From Bacillus subtilis (GTDB lineage Bacteria; Bacillota; Bacilli; Bacillales; Bacillaceae_C), in contig NZ_VTQV01000003.1 of assembly GCF_008764245.1 (NCBI RefSeq), positions 126,249 through 190,248 of the forward strand: 64,000 nucleotides of DNA. The letters are read 5' to 3'. Position 1 is the first letter of the stretch. Each line of letters begins with the position of its first letter. A program made the position numbers and the translations under genes. Shown here piece by piece: positions 1 to 7,895 of this stretch. The notes under the pieces were generated by a model, which worked only from the letters and a program-made list of their open reading frames with translations, was not told where the DNA came from and searched no databases.

Positions 1-254
1 ACGAAAATATTAAATTTGCGCAGGAGATGTTGAAAGGATTGGGCTTCACTCCGGGGAGAATAGATGGCTATTTTGATGAACAAACGGAAAAAGCGGTTAA
101 AGCTTTTCAAGCGGTTGAGGAACTCCCGGTAACAGGTGAAATCGATGAAAAGACAGTGGCGAAATTAGAAGAAAAAATTGCTTCTTTTATAAAAGATGAG
201 AAAAACGATATTCAACTACAAGTGGCACTCAAATCTTTGCAAAAAAACAATTGA
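1..254 (+). CDS. ctpB: CtpB-type C-terminal processing protease, C-terminal end (5' truncated)
   Basis: Only the last ~84 residues lie in the window; the reading frame is open from base 3 and the start is outside. The visible part is a peptidoglycan-binding type 1 domain: KFAQEML, then LGFTPGRIDGYFD, AVKAFQ and LPVTGEIDEKT. The tail KNDIQLQVALKSL is typical of B. subtilis CtpB, an exported serine (S41/PDZ) protease which in that species cleaves SpoIVFA to activate pro-sigma-K processing. The protease and PDZ domains are not visible, so the assignment rests on the C-terminus and on the neighbour minJ, which follows ctpB in B. subtilis. Confidence 0.8.
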   Translation, partial: ENIKFAQEMLKGLGFTPGRIDGYFDEQTEKAVKAFQAVEELPVTGEIDEKTVAKLEEKIASFIKDEKNDIQLQVALKSLQKNN

Positions 255-297
255 TTTTTTATGCTAACTCGCAATTTTGTCATTAGGTAGAGGAATA

Positions 298-340
298 GGC
301 TAGACATTCTTGAAAATTTCGAATGTCTAGCCATATTTTT
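298..340 (+). terminator. Rho-independent terminator of ctpB
   Basis: A perfect 12-bp stem (GGCTAGACATTC at 298-309, GAATGTCTAGCC at 321-332) is followed by ATATTTTT. Confidence 0.85.
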
Positions 341-360
341 GTTCTATTTCTTCTAATGTC

Positions 361-369
361 TGGTAAAAT
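361..369 (+). promoter_or_regulatory. Extended -10 element, candidate minJ promoter
   Basis: TGGTAAAAT is an extended -10 (TGnTAAAAT) lying 25 bases before the minJ start. No convincing -35 box is seen at 17 bp. The transcript would have a very short leader. Confidence 0.4.
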
Positions 370-394
370 AGGAGATACTTAATGTTCGGAAGGG

Positions 395-1591
395 ATGTGG
401 AGAGACTTGGAATGGACCGTAGAGATTGTTAGAGGGATAGGACGAATGTTCCTTCATCCTGTTTTCTATTTCTCCATTATATGGGTGCTACTCGCAGGGG
501 TTTGGAGAATAAAACGAGAACGACGTGATTTTCTTGTAAGGGTACATACTAATTTTCTAGAGCTGCGTCATTTATTTCCTGCAGGGATACTTGTTGGAGT
601 GGTTCTTTCGATTGTATCTATTTTGTTGGGATTGACAATTCCGTTAAAACTTCTATTCATTGTTGCACTTGCGACGATTATCTTAACCGTGATCGGAAAT
701 GCTAGATTGCTATCAGCTGCTTTCACGATCGGCATACCTTTACTACTATTAAGCTCTTTTTCTCTATTTTCCTTTGAATGGAACTTCCTCGGCCCGATGG
801 ACTCGAATGACTTGCTTGGCGCTTCTGTCATGTTAGGCTTATTAATGGTTGCTGAAGGGTTTCTCATGTTAAAAAATGGGTTAAAGGATGTCTCACCTAA
901 ATTGAGGACAAGCCGTAGAGGGTTGACAGTAGGTGCTTTACAAACAAAAAGGTTTTGGCTACTACCTTCTTTTCTTTTTCTTCCTTCCGGTGTTTTGACA
1001 ATGCCATTTGATTGGTGGCCCGTCATATCGTCTGGAAGTACGGGATATTCCTTAGTGTTACTGCCATTTTTACTTGGTTTTCAACAGCAAATTCAAACAG
1101 AATTGCCAGAAGCTGCTGTAAGACGAATGGGGAAAAATGTGTTGATCCTTGGCTTGCTCGTCCTAATGGCAAGTATTGTTAGTGCTCTGCTCTTACCAGT
1201 GTACGCAGCCATCATTACATCGGTATTTGCCCTATTAGGAAGAATTTGGATTGCTTATCGACATCGTATAAGAGAAAACAACTATCCGTATTATTTTGCG
1301 CCAAGAAATTCAGGTGTCATGGTATTGGATGTATTGCCAGATTCTCCAGCTGATAAAATGGGGCTCAAAACAGGGGAAATTATTCAAACATGTAACAAAG
1401 TGAAAGTAAATAGTAAGGAAGAGATGTATCAGGCCCTATCAAAAAATCGAGCCTATTGTAAATTAGAAGTGTTTGACCATAATAATGAAATCCGGATTGT
1501 TCAAGGAGCCTTATATGAGGGAGACCATCATGAACTAGGGATTCTTTTCATAGAAAATAATCAAACGGGGCAGACAAATCGAGCTATTTAA
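395..1591 (+). CDS. minJ: MinJ, cell-division topological determinant
   Basis: 398 residues, the family's usual size (about 397 in B. subtilis). There are several hydrophobic segments through roughly residue 290, then a soluble PDZ domain (about 305-385) with SGVMVLDVLPDSPADKMGL and GEIIQTCNKVKV. In B. subtilis MinJ bridges DivIVA and MinD and places the Min system at poles and septa; it also affects swarming. The N-terminus (MFLHPVFYFS, KRERRDF) resembles MinJ, and the position after ctpB is conserved. The start is uncertain: ATG 395 has the purine run GGAAGGG immediately against it, while the good AGGAG site at 371-375 serves an out-of-frame ATG at 382. TTG 407 is an alternative. Confidence 0.85.
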   Translation: MWRDLEWTVEIVRGIGRMFLHPVFYFSIIWVLLAGVWRIKRERRDFLVRVHTNFLELRHLFPAGILVGVVLSIVSILLGLTIPLKLLFIVALATIILTVIGNARLLSAAFTIGIPLLLLSSFSLFSFEWNFLGPMDSNDLLGASVMLGLLMVAEGFLMLKNGLKDVSPKLRTSRRGLTVGALQTKRFWLLPSFLFLPSGVLTMPFDWWPVISSGSTGYSLVLLPFLLGFQQQIQTELPEAAVRRMGKNVLILGLLVLMASIVSALLLPVYAAIITSVFALLGRIWIAYRHRIRENNYPYYFAPRNSGVMVLDVLPDSPADKMGLKTGEIIQTCNKVKVNSKEEMYQALSKNRAYCKLEVFDHNNEIRIVQGALYEGDHHELGILFIENNQTGQTNRAI

Positions 1592-1731
1592 GTGAGAGTT
1601 CACCAAGAAGACATTTTTTTGTAACAGGATGATGGTTTACCTACCTTCCAGGGGTATGATAGGATAAACAAAGGAAAATCAGGTGATATTCCAATTAGTT
1701 CTCTACTAGAAAATACCTGGAGAGGTGTCAA

Positions 1732-2397
1732 ATGAATAATAAAAAGTTAATGATCATTACGATTGTTGTCGTTGTGATCGCAGTCGCGGCTATGATTATT
1801 TTGAATAAGAAAATTGACCAAGCAGATCAAGAAAATGCAAAAGGCGAACATCCCGTAATTGACAATCAACCAACCATGGGTGAGGAGGATGCGCCAGTTT
1901 CGATCGTCGAATTTGGCGACTATAAATGCCCTGGCTGTAAAACATGGTCAGAGAAAGTGTTACCGAAGCTTGAAAAGGATTATATTAACACTGGAAAAGC
2001 GAAGCTCTCTTATATCAATGTTCTCTTCCATGGAGAGGAATCTGTTCGTGCGGCATTAGCTTCAGAATCCGTATTCAAGCAAGATCCTGAAAATTTTTGG
2101 ACGTTCCATGAAGCATTATTCGCAGCACAGCCTGCAACCGAACAGCATGATGAACAATGGGTGACGACGGAAAAACTTTTAGAAATTGCCAAAGAAACAG
2201 CCCCGAATGTTGATTTAGATCAACTGAAAAAAGACATAGACGAACAGACGACAGCGGCAGAAGTAAGCATTGATGAACAATTAGTACAAAAGCATAATAT
2301 TGAGTCTACTCCAACTGTTATTATTGATGGCGTCCTTGTGAAAGATCCGTTTGATTATAAAGCCATTGTAAATCTTATTGAAAAAGGATTGAAGTAA
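1732..2397 (+). CDS. bdbD: BdbD-like thiol-disulfide oxidoreductase (DsbA type)
   Basis: 221 residues. An N-terminal membrane anchor (about 5-25) places the domain outside the membrane. A thioredoxin-like domain carries the active site CPGC (C66, C69) in GDYKCPGCKTW, and the cis-Pro loop is ESTPTVII near residue 194. It oxidises cysteine pairs in secreted proteins and is reoxidised by the quinone-linked partner BdbC, encoded 4 bases downstream. Ribosome site GGAGAGG lies before ATG 1732. A DsbA/BdbD label is secure; its clients cannot be read from the sequence. Confidence 0.88.
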   Translation: MNNKKLMIITIVVVVIAVAAMIILNKKIDQADQENAKGEHPVIDNQPTMGEEDAPVSIVEFGDYKCPGCKTWSEKVLPKLEKDYINTGKAKLSYINVLFHGEESVRAALASESVFKQDPENFWTFHEALFAAQPATEQHDEQWVTTEKLLEIAKETAPNVDLDQLKKDIDEQTTAAEVSIDEQLVQKHNIESTPTVIIDGVLVKDPFDYKAIVNLIEKGLK

Positions 2398-2401
2398 AAG
2401 G

Positions 2402-2830
2402 ATGAAACATACCAAGTCAACTTTTCAGGACTATATTCTTTATCTCGCCTGGATTGTATCGCTCGTTGCCACATTAGGTAGTCTCTATTTTAGTGAAATC
2501 AAAGGCTTTATCCCCTGTGAGTTGTGCTGGTATCAAAGAATCCTGATGTATCCATTGGTGATCATTCTTGGAATAGCCGTTTTTGACCAGAATAAAAAGA
2601 TAAAAAAATACGTTTTGCCTTTTTCCGTCATTGGAATGGGGGTATCCTTTTATCATTACTTAATTCAAAAGGTTCCTGGGTTGGCAGCTGTGAAACCATG
2701 TGTTGGAGGAGTTCCTTGTAATGGCCAATATATTAATTGGCTAGGGTTCATCACAATTCCGTTTCTAGCGCTTATTGCTTTTGTTTTCATCACTGTTTTA
2801 ATGTTGCTAATACGCGGAACTAAAAAATAA
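2402..2830 (+). CDS. bdbC: BdbC-like disulfide formation protein (DsbB type)
   Basis: 142 residues with four predicted membrane helices. Two external cysteine pairs are visible: CELC (C39, C42) followed by WYQR, the DsbB/BdbC hallmark, and C100/C106 in KPCVGGVPC. It passes electrons from BdbD to the quinone pool. The 4-base gap to bdbD implies translational coupling and one operon. Confidence 0.88.
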   Translation: MKHTKSTFQDYILYLAWIVSLVATLGSLYFSEIKGFIPCELCWYQRILMYPLVIILGIAVFDQNKKIKKYVLPFSVIGMGVSFYHYLIQKVPGLAAVKPCVGGVPCNGQYINWLGFITIPFLALIAFVFITVLMLLIRGTKK

Positions 2831-2854
2831 ACTCATTTTGCTGACAAAGAAAAG

Positions 2855-2885
2855 AGGGAAGTGCCTGAATGGCATTTCCCTTTTG
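2855..2885. terminator. Bidirectional terminator between bdbC and the minus-strand small gene
   Basis: GGGAAGTGCC / GGCATTTCCC stem (one G-U pair) with TTTT on the plus side and TTTTCTTTG on the minus side. It can end both converging transcripts. Confidence 0.7.
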
Positions 2886-2929
2886 GCATTTTAATGAAAA
2901 CATGATCCGGTATATTGTTTATCAACGTA

Positions 2930-3142
2930 TTATTCTTCCGTATCATGAGAAGGTTGCTCAACTTGGTCCTCTTGTTCCTCTTGTTGCCCTTGTGCCCCTT
3001 GGCTTCTACCCCAAAAGAAACCCCATGGATCCCTTTGAGGTCGTCTGCCTTCATTATCACTTTCATCTTTAATTTCCACATTTTTAGCATGGATAATCAA
3101 ATTTTCCACATGAATTTCCTTTGGCTTTTTTTCCTGAGACAT
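2930..3142 (-). CDS. Small acidic hypothetical protein, 70 aa
   Basis: Start ATG 3142 is chosen because AAGGAGG lies 6 bases before it; upstream in-frame ATGs have no such site. The N-terminal part reads PKEIHVENLIIHAKNVEI, an amphipathic stretch, followed by a low-complexity tail rich in Arg, Gln, Glu and Asp with a WGFFWGR patch. No domain is recognised. I believe similar short proteins occur in other Bacillaceae, but function is unknown. It converges on bdbC and shares its terminator. Confidence 0.6.
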   Translation of the reverse strand: MSQEKKPKEIHVENLIIHAKNVEIKDESDNEGRRPQRDPWGFFWGRSQGAQGQQEEQEDQVEQPSHDTEE

Positions 3143-3278
3143 TTCCATCCTCCTTCCATTTCCCAACTGGCTTCATCCACAGCCCAATGACCATTTTTAT
3201 ACAAAGAAGTGGGCATGAGGGTTTCTCTTTATCCTATTCACCTTTTAAGAAGGATGTATGGGCGAAAATATACAGTTT

Positions 3279-3530
3279 TTAATAACAGAAGAAAGGAGTG
3301 AAAGCTAAAGCAGTGATAGCTCCTAATCCAATCCCTAAGCCAAACGCACCCCATCCCCAACCCCATCCGTATCCATAACCGCCATATCTTCGGCCGAACG
3401 GGCGAATATATACTTTAGATGGGGTGACATGACTGATAATTCCCCGGTGGACATGTCCATCCCTTGTTCGAATCATGACAGGCCGACCAATCCCCTTCCT
3501 ACACATATGATAATAATTTTTAACTGGCAT
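3279..3530 (-). CDS. Small Gly/Tyr/Trp-rich protein with an Sm-like segment, 83 aa
   Basis: Start ATG 3530 has GGAGGTG 8 bases upstream. Residues about 14-42 (GRPVMIRTRDGHVHRG, then VTPSKVYIRPF) look like the beta-strand core of small LSM/YuzF-like proteins. A Gly-Tyr-Gly-Trp repeat tract follows, and then a hydrophobic C-terminus. Such composition is common in spore-coat or surface proteins, but that is inference. No function is assigned. Confidence 0.6.
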   Translation of the reverse strand: MPVKNYYHMCRKGIGRPVMIRTRDGHVHRGIISHVTPSKVYIRPFGRRYGGYGYGWGWGWGAFGLGIGLGAITALAFTPFFCY

Positions 3531-3689
3531 TCAATTTGCACCTCCGGATTTTTAATTCACTCTCTAACAAATTATGTGTTAGTTCTATCTTTTGAGTGGA
3601 CAGACATCATGGGGGAAAAGCGGAAATAAGCTTTTGGCTATCAATTCGTCACTCTTAAGGGAAATTGACATACTGTATCTTACATAAAG

Positions 3690-3711
3690 TGAACTGCATA
3701 CTGTCAGTTCA
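3690..3711. promoter_or_regulatory. Inverted repeat before the methyltransferase gene
   Basis: TGAACTG and CAGTTCA arms of 7 bp are separated by 8 bases, 35 bases before the start codon. A TTGACA hexamer lies at 3664-3669. It could be an operator or a leader hairpin; I cannot tell which. Confidence 0.35.
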
Positions 3712-3745
3712 TGCAGGGTAAAACAGGTAGAGAAGGAGTGAGAAA

Positions 3746-4474
3746 GTGTCGATACAATATCAGGATGCTTTAGCTAAGGGGAAAGTGGATGGGGCACATC
3801 CTGGAGGATTTCATTTGACAAAAAAATTATTACGCGAGCTAAAGATTACGAAAGAGACAAAAATTCTCGATGCAGGCTGTGGAACGGGGCAAACATCCCT
3901 CTATTTAGCAAAAACATATGGCTGTACCATTGTTTCAGTGGATAAACATCCGGGGATGGTACGGAATTTTCGAAACCGCCTTAAGGGAACAACATGGCCA
4001 ATCGAAACCATTCAGGCTGATATTGAACAGCTTCCATTTTCAGATGAATCTTTTGATTTGATTTTAGCTGAATCTGTTATTGCTTTTACACAGATAGAAA
4101 AGTCTTTAAGCGAATTAAAGCGCGTTCTTAAACCAAAAGGAACATTATTTTGTAATGAAATGACAAAGGAAGACCACTTAAAGTCCTACGAAGCAGCTGA
4201 AATCATGGACTTTTATGACATAAAGCAAATGTTCACCAAACAAGATTGGTTACATTGCTTAGATCAAACTGGATTTAAAAATATTTCTGTATTAAAAAAC
4301 AATAGCCTTCTTGACGAACTACTATTACATGCGAATGAGGAAACGTTACTGGATAGTATGGAAGAGGTTGGCTATAGCGAACAGGTAGAAGAGGTTTTAG
4401 AAAAGCAAAGCATTCTGTTAATGAAATATGCGGAAAAAATCGGTCATATTGTGGTGAAAGGAACAAAAGCGTAA
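3746..4474 (+). CDS. Class I SAM-dependent methyltransferase
   Basis: 242 residues from GTG 3746, with GAAGGAG 7-8 bases upstream. The SAM-binding motif I is ILDAGCGTGQ (about 40-49). The acidic ribose-binding residue is in IVSVDKHPGM, motif post-II is IQADIEQLPFSDESFDLI, and LKRVLKPKGTL is a typical motif III region. It belongs to the Methyltransf_11/25 type (UbiE-like fold). The C-terminal half, where the substrate would bind, shows nothing I recognise. It stands alone between converging genes, so neighbours give no hint of substrate. Confidence 0.75.
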   Translation: MSIQYQDALAKGKVDGAHPGGFHLTKKLLRELKITKETKILDAGCGTGQTSLYLAKTYGCTIVSVDKHPGMVRNFRNRLKGTTWPIETIQADIEQLPFSDESFDLILAESVIAFTQIEKSLSELKRVLKPKGTLFCNEMTKEDHLKSYEAAEIMDFYDIKQMFTKQDWLHCLDQTGFKNISVLKNNSLLDELLLHANEETLLDSMEEVGYSEQVEEVLEKQSILLMKYAEKIGHIVVKGTKA

Positions 4475-4786
4475 GCGCCCGTTTAGTGACGTACAAACTT
4501 GGATAATAAGGTTGAACGGCTAAAATCGCGCCGTCCTGGCGCAACGCCGTTCTGACCAACATCCTGTTGGCCTGAGATAAAGGAAACACGATGAGCCACG
4601 AAATGCGGAAGGCGGTTGCTTAGGGGCGACAAGCAAATGTTCAGGGTTATTTGACCTCGAGCCCCTGCAGCCTGTAGCTAGACACCGAAGGGCGAATCGA
4701 TGTCGACTTACGCAAGCAGGCACCGAAAGTTTGCTAGTCGCTGGGCGCTGGAGCTAGACAAAGAAAAATCCTGAATCAGCAGATAG
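4475..4786. repeat. Composite dispersed repeat (copy A) with an inserted hairpin cassette
   Basis: No gene is seen here. Read on the minus strand, 4762-4475 contains segments shared with 31918-32085 and 46923-47085: CTCCAGCGCCCAGCGACTAG, then AACTTTCGGTGCC, GTGTTTCCTTTATCTC, and TTTGTACGTC..CTAAACGGGCGCTT at the far end. This copy is longer because unrelated sequence, including the nested-hairpin cassette at 4514-4570, sits between the shared blocks. Function is unknown. Confidence 0.6.
4514..4570. repeat. Nested-hairpin repeat with GTCCT and ATCCT loops
   Basis: Outer stem GAACGGC (4514-4520) pairs with GCCGTTC (4546-4552). It encloses GCGCC-GTCCT-GGCGC (4528-4542). A third hairpin, CCAAC-ATCCT-GTTGG (4556-4570), follows. 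The same architecture with different stem sequences is found at 28201-28257. Confidence 0.75.
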
Positions 4787-4820
4787 AAAAAGGTGGACTT
4801 ATGGCAAGTCCACCTTTTTT
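4787..4820 (-). terminator. Terminator of the ferredoxin gene
   Basis: Stem AAAAAGGTGGACTT / AAGTCCACCTTTTT with a 5-base loop. It is symmetric enough to work on either strand. Confidence 0.85.
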
Positions 4821-4828
4821 CAAGAAGA

Positions 4829-5071
4829 TTACTCCGCGGCTGCGAAGAATTCTTTTGCTTTATCGAAATATTTTTCATCTTCTGGAAGTAAGTCTTCCTC
4901 ATGATAAATCGCTTCGACAGGACAAACAGCTTGACAAGCTCCACAGTCTATACAAAGGTCAGGATCGATGAAAAACATCTCATCCCCCTCAAGAATACAA
5001 TCGACAGGGCAAACTTCGACACATTCACCGAATTTTTCACCCATACATGGTGCTGTAATAACATAGGACAT
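4829..5071 (-). CDS. fdxA: 7Fe-type ferredoxin ([3Fe-4S][4Fe-4S])
   Basis: 80 residues from ATG 5071, with AAAGGTGG 9 bases upstream; longer in-frame extensions lack a site and a sensible sequence. Not counting Met1, cysteines fall at 8, 16, 20, 24, 39, 42, 45 and 49, exactly the spacing of Azotobacter-type seven-iron ferredoxins (VCPVDCI, then CIDCGACQAVCPVEAI). It is a small electron carrier. The acidic C-terminal tail EDEKYFDKAKEFF is family-like. Its redox partner is not indicated by neighbours. Confidence 0.85.
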   Translation of the reverse strand: MSYVITAPCMGEKFGECVEVCPVDCILEGDEMFFIDPDLCIDCGACQAVCPVEAIYHEEDLLPEDEKYFDKAKEFFAAAE

Positions 5072-5272
5072 ATAAAAAACCACCTTTAATATAGTATCAC
5101 TTATGTGAAAATCTTTTGGATATAATGGAGTTCTTAAAGTCATTTTGGCAAAAACAAAAATGACACAGTACCAATATAGCAAATCTCTTGCTTATTTTCA
5201 ATTGGACAACCAAACTCTCTTGAACAAACGGCACAGTTTTCTGCATATTGTCACAAAAGATTTTTGAAACAG

Positions 5273-5300
5273 TTGACAAAATCAAGGAATGAAATATAAT
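5273..5300 (+). promoter_or_regulatory. Sigma-A promoter of the metal-efflux operon
   Basis: TTGACA (5273-5278), 16 bp, TATAAT (5295-5300): consensus -35 and -10 boxes. The predicted start of transcription falls near 5306, at the edge of the operator below. Confidence 0.85.
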
Positions 5301-5307
5301 GAAGGTA

Positions 5308-5331
5308 ATATATGAATATATATACATATAT
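5308..5331. promoter_or_regulatory. ArsR/SmtB-type operator
   Basis: A 24-bp palindrome matching its reverse complement at 22 positions, with ATATATG and CATATAT outer arms. It overlaps the expected transcription start, so bound repressor would block initiation. It fits the AT-rich 12-2-12 type operators of zinc- or cadmium-sensing ArsR proteins. Confidence 0.7.
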
Positions 5332-5351
5332 CCAAACAAGGAGAGTAAACA

Positions 5352-5672
5352 ATGGAAAATCAGCAAAACCGATCTACTCCAGATGAATTAGATGAGGAAA
5401 CCCTTTTTATTGTGTCACAGACCTTTAAAGCCTTATCTGATCCAACGCGGATTCGTATTTTACATCTACTAGCTGAACAGGAATATTCTGTTAATCAAAT
5501 TGCAGAAAAGTTATCACTTTTACAATCAACTGTCTCGCATCAATTGCGTTTTTTGAAAAATCTCCGACTTGTAAAATATAGACGAGAGGGAACGACGTTT
5601 TATTATTCTCATGACGATGAACATGTAATGAATGTGTTGGAACAAACCATTGATCATGCGAGACATACCTAA
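5352..5672 (+). CDS. ArsR/SmtB family metal-sensing repressor (CzrA-like)
   Basis: 106 residues. It has a winged helix with [16 protein letters not shown] and the recognition helix around [11 protein letters not shown]. The last helix holds D-x-H (DEH), ten residues, then HARH. This is the alpha-5 metal site (DxH..HxxH) of zinc/cobalt sensors such as CzrA and SmtB. The alpha-3 CxC site of the cadmium/lead type is absent. It probably represses itself and the ATPase 61 bases downstream until zinc or a similar ion binds. Confidence 0.85.
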   Translation: MENQQNRSTPDELDEETLFIVSQTFKALSDPTRIRILHLLAEQEYSVNQIAEKLSLLQSTVSHQLRFLKNLRLVKYRREGTTFYYSHDDEHVMNVLEQTIDHARHT

Positions 5673-5733
5673 GAGAGGGGTGTTTATCCTCCCTTTTTGA
5701 ACACGTACTAAGACCGAAAAGAGTTGATAGAAA

Positions 5734-7809
5734 ATGGCAGAATACAAATTAGAAGGATTGTCTTGTGCCAATTGCGCAAGGGAGATGGAAGAGGATATAC
5801 AAAAACTGGAGCATGGGGAGGATGCGAAGCTCCTTTTTAATTCCAGTAAACTGATTGTTTCGGATCAGATTGAGCTGCAAAAAGTAGAAAAAATATTAGC
5901 AAGTGATGGGGCGACTCTTGTTAAAAGTGAACACGATCATACTCATAACCATGGTTCTGTGCGACATTTAATTTTACTCATTGGATTATCGGTTTTATTA
6001 TTTGCTTGTGCCCTGATCGTAGAGCGCACCGGCCATGACGGGGTAGCTGTTATTTTTTATATCGTTGCGGCGGCTTTAAGTGGATACACCACCTTTATAA
6101 AAGGGTTAAAAAACATTTTCACCTTCAAGTTTAATATTGATACATTAATGACCATTGCGTTAATTGGTGCGTTTGGTATTGGGGAATGGAAGGAAGGCAC
6201 ATTAGTCGCGATTTTGTTCGGAATAAACGAATATTTAGAAGGTCTGGGCATGCAAAAAGCGCGCAAATCAATGGAAACATTATTAGAAGTTGCGCCAAAA
6301 GAAGCGATACGCATTTCGGGAAAAGGGGAAGAAGTTGTCCCGATCTCGGCCTTACAAGTAGGGGATATCGTTCTCGTCAAATCAGGCGCGAAAATCCCTT
6401 CTGATGGGATAGTTGTGGAAGGGAAAAGCTCTGTGAATGAAGCAGCAATTACAGGTGAATCTATGCCTGTGGAAAAAGAGATGGGAGAATCTGTATTTGG
6501 TGGAAGTATTAATAATGAGGGGGTTCTTCGCGTAGAAATCACGAAGACCTATGAAGACTCTTCCCTCGCCAAAATTCTTCACCTTGTTGAAGAGGCGCAG
6601 GAAACCAAAACGCCAACAGAAAAGTTCATTAATCAGTTTGCAAAATTTTACACGCCGGCAATCATGGTGATCGCAGCCATTGTGATGTTTGTTCCTCCAC
6701 TATTCGGAGGGAATTGGGGCGACTGGTTTTATCAGGGACTTGCCGTTTTAATTGTCGGATGTCCTTGTGCCTTAATCATTTCTTCCCCGATTGCCTTAAT
6801 TTCGGGAATTACGAGAAATGCTCGTCACGGTATTTTAATCAAAGGTGGTGTCTTTCTTGAGCAGCTAGGCAAAGTGGATACCATTGCTTTTGATAAAACA
6901 GGAACATTGACAAAGGGAGAGCCCCATGTTGCGAAAATGATTGTTTATGAAGAAGACACATTTTTAGCAATTGCCGGCTCGATTGAAAATAGCTCTTCCC
7001 ATCCATTGGCGAAAGCGGTGATGAAAAAGGTGGAGGAATATAATGTGGCACTTCAGGAGCCTTCCTTCATTGAAACGATTGCTGGGCAAGGGGTAGAAGC
7101 TGTGATTGATGGTTTGACCTATACGCTAGGAAATGAAAAAGGCATTCCAACTCCGGCGATCACAACAGCCATTCAAAATGATCTAGAAACCTTGAAAAAC
7201 GAAGGATTGACATTAGTCGCTGTTTCCGATCATGAGAAGGTATTAGGCCTATTCGGAATTGCCGATGAAATACGCCCGGAAAGTAAAGAAATTGTCGCAG
7301 AGCTATATAAAGCAGGAATTAAGAAAACCACGATGTTAACCGGGGACCACCAACAAACGGCAGAAAAGGTCGCTGCAGCGATTGGTCTTACCGATTACCA
7401 TGCTGGATTATTGCCAGACCAAAAGGTTGGAAAGATAAAGGAATTAACAAGTCAAGGAATCACGGCGATGGTGGGGGATGGGATCAATGATGCTCCGGCC
7501 TTAGCTACAGCTGATTTAGGCATTGCCATGGGAAAAGGGACCGATAGTGCGATTGAAACAGCGGACATCGTCCTGATGCAAGATCATCTGGGCAAACTTC
7601 CCTCGGCAATAAAAGTTGGAAAAAAAGTCAATTCGATTATTAAACTTAATATTGGCTTAGCCCTTGGGCTAAAATTAATCGCCCTGCTTTTAACGATTCC
7701 AGGCCTGCTCACTCTATGGATTGCCATCTTATCTGACATGGGAGCGACCGTACTTGTCACGCTCATAAGCTTGACTGTTTTGATTGAAAAACGTACATTA
7801 AAATCATAA
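5734..7809 (+). CDS. cadA: P1B-type heavy-metal-exporting ATPase (Zn/Cd type)
   Basis: 691 residues. There is one N-terminal heavy-metal domain with CANC (C11, C14), then a His-rich linker (HDHTHNH). The membrane metal site is CPC (343-345). The phosphorylated aspartate is D387 in DKTGTLT, SSHPLA is the HP nucleotide motif, and GDGINDAPAL is the hinge. A conserved Asp in the last membrane helix (LSDMGA) with CPC marks the P1B-2 class, which exports zinc, cadmium and lead rather than copper. The ArsR-type sensor directly upstream supports this. Ion preference cannot be fixed from sequence. Confidence 0.88.
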   Translation: MAEYKLEGLSCANCAREMEEDIQKLEHGEDAKLLFNSSKLIVSDQIELQKVEKILASDGATLVKSEHDHTHNHGSVRHLILLIGLSVLLFACALIVERTGHDGVAVIFYIVAAALSGYTTFIKGLKNIFTFKFNIDTLMTIALIGAFGIGEWKEGTLVAILFGINEYLEGLGMQKARKSMETLLEVAPKEAIRISGKGEEVVPISALQVGDIVLVKSGAKIPSDGIVVEGKSSVNEAAITGESMPVEKEMGESVFGGSINNEGVLRVEITKTYEDSSLAKILHLVEEAQETKTPTEKFINQFAKFYTPAIMVIAAIVMFVPPLFGGNWGDWFYQGLAVLIVGCPCALIISSPIALISGITRNARHGILIKGGVFLEQLGKVDTIAFDKTGTLTKGEPHVAKMIVYEEDTFLAIAGSIENSSSHPLAKAVMKKVEEYNVALQEPSFIETIAGQGVEAVIDGLTYTLGNEKGIPTPAITTAIQNDLETLKNEGLTLVAVSDHEKVLGLFGIADEIRPESKEIVAELYKAGIKKTTMLTGDHQQTAEKVAAAIGLTDYHAGLLPDQKVGKIKELTSQGITAMVGDGINDAPALATADLGIAMGKGTDSAIETADIVLMQDHLGKLPSAIKVGKKVNSIIKLNIGLALGLKLIALLLTIPGLLTLWIAILSDMGATVLVTLISLTVLIEKRTLKS

Positions 7810-7818
7810 GTTCCATAA

Positions 7819-7856
7819 GGCTGTCTCAAAAAAACAAACGAGGCAGTCTTCTTTTT
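7819..7856 (+). terminator. Terminator of the metal-efflux operon
   Basis: Nine-bp stem GGCTGTCTC / GAGGCAGTC (two G-U pairs) followed by TTCTTTTT. Confidence 0.75.
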
Positions 7857-7895
7857 ACCGGACTTTTTTAACAACCTTATGAGGGGGAGAATGAA

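Noticed and set aside
6057-6542. 161-codon minus-strand frame
   Set aside because: Shadow of the metal ATPase gene; no start signals and no recognisable protein.
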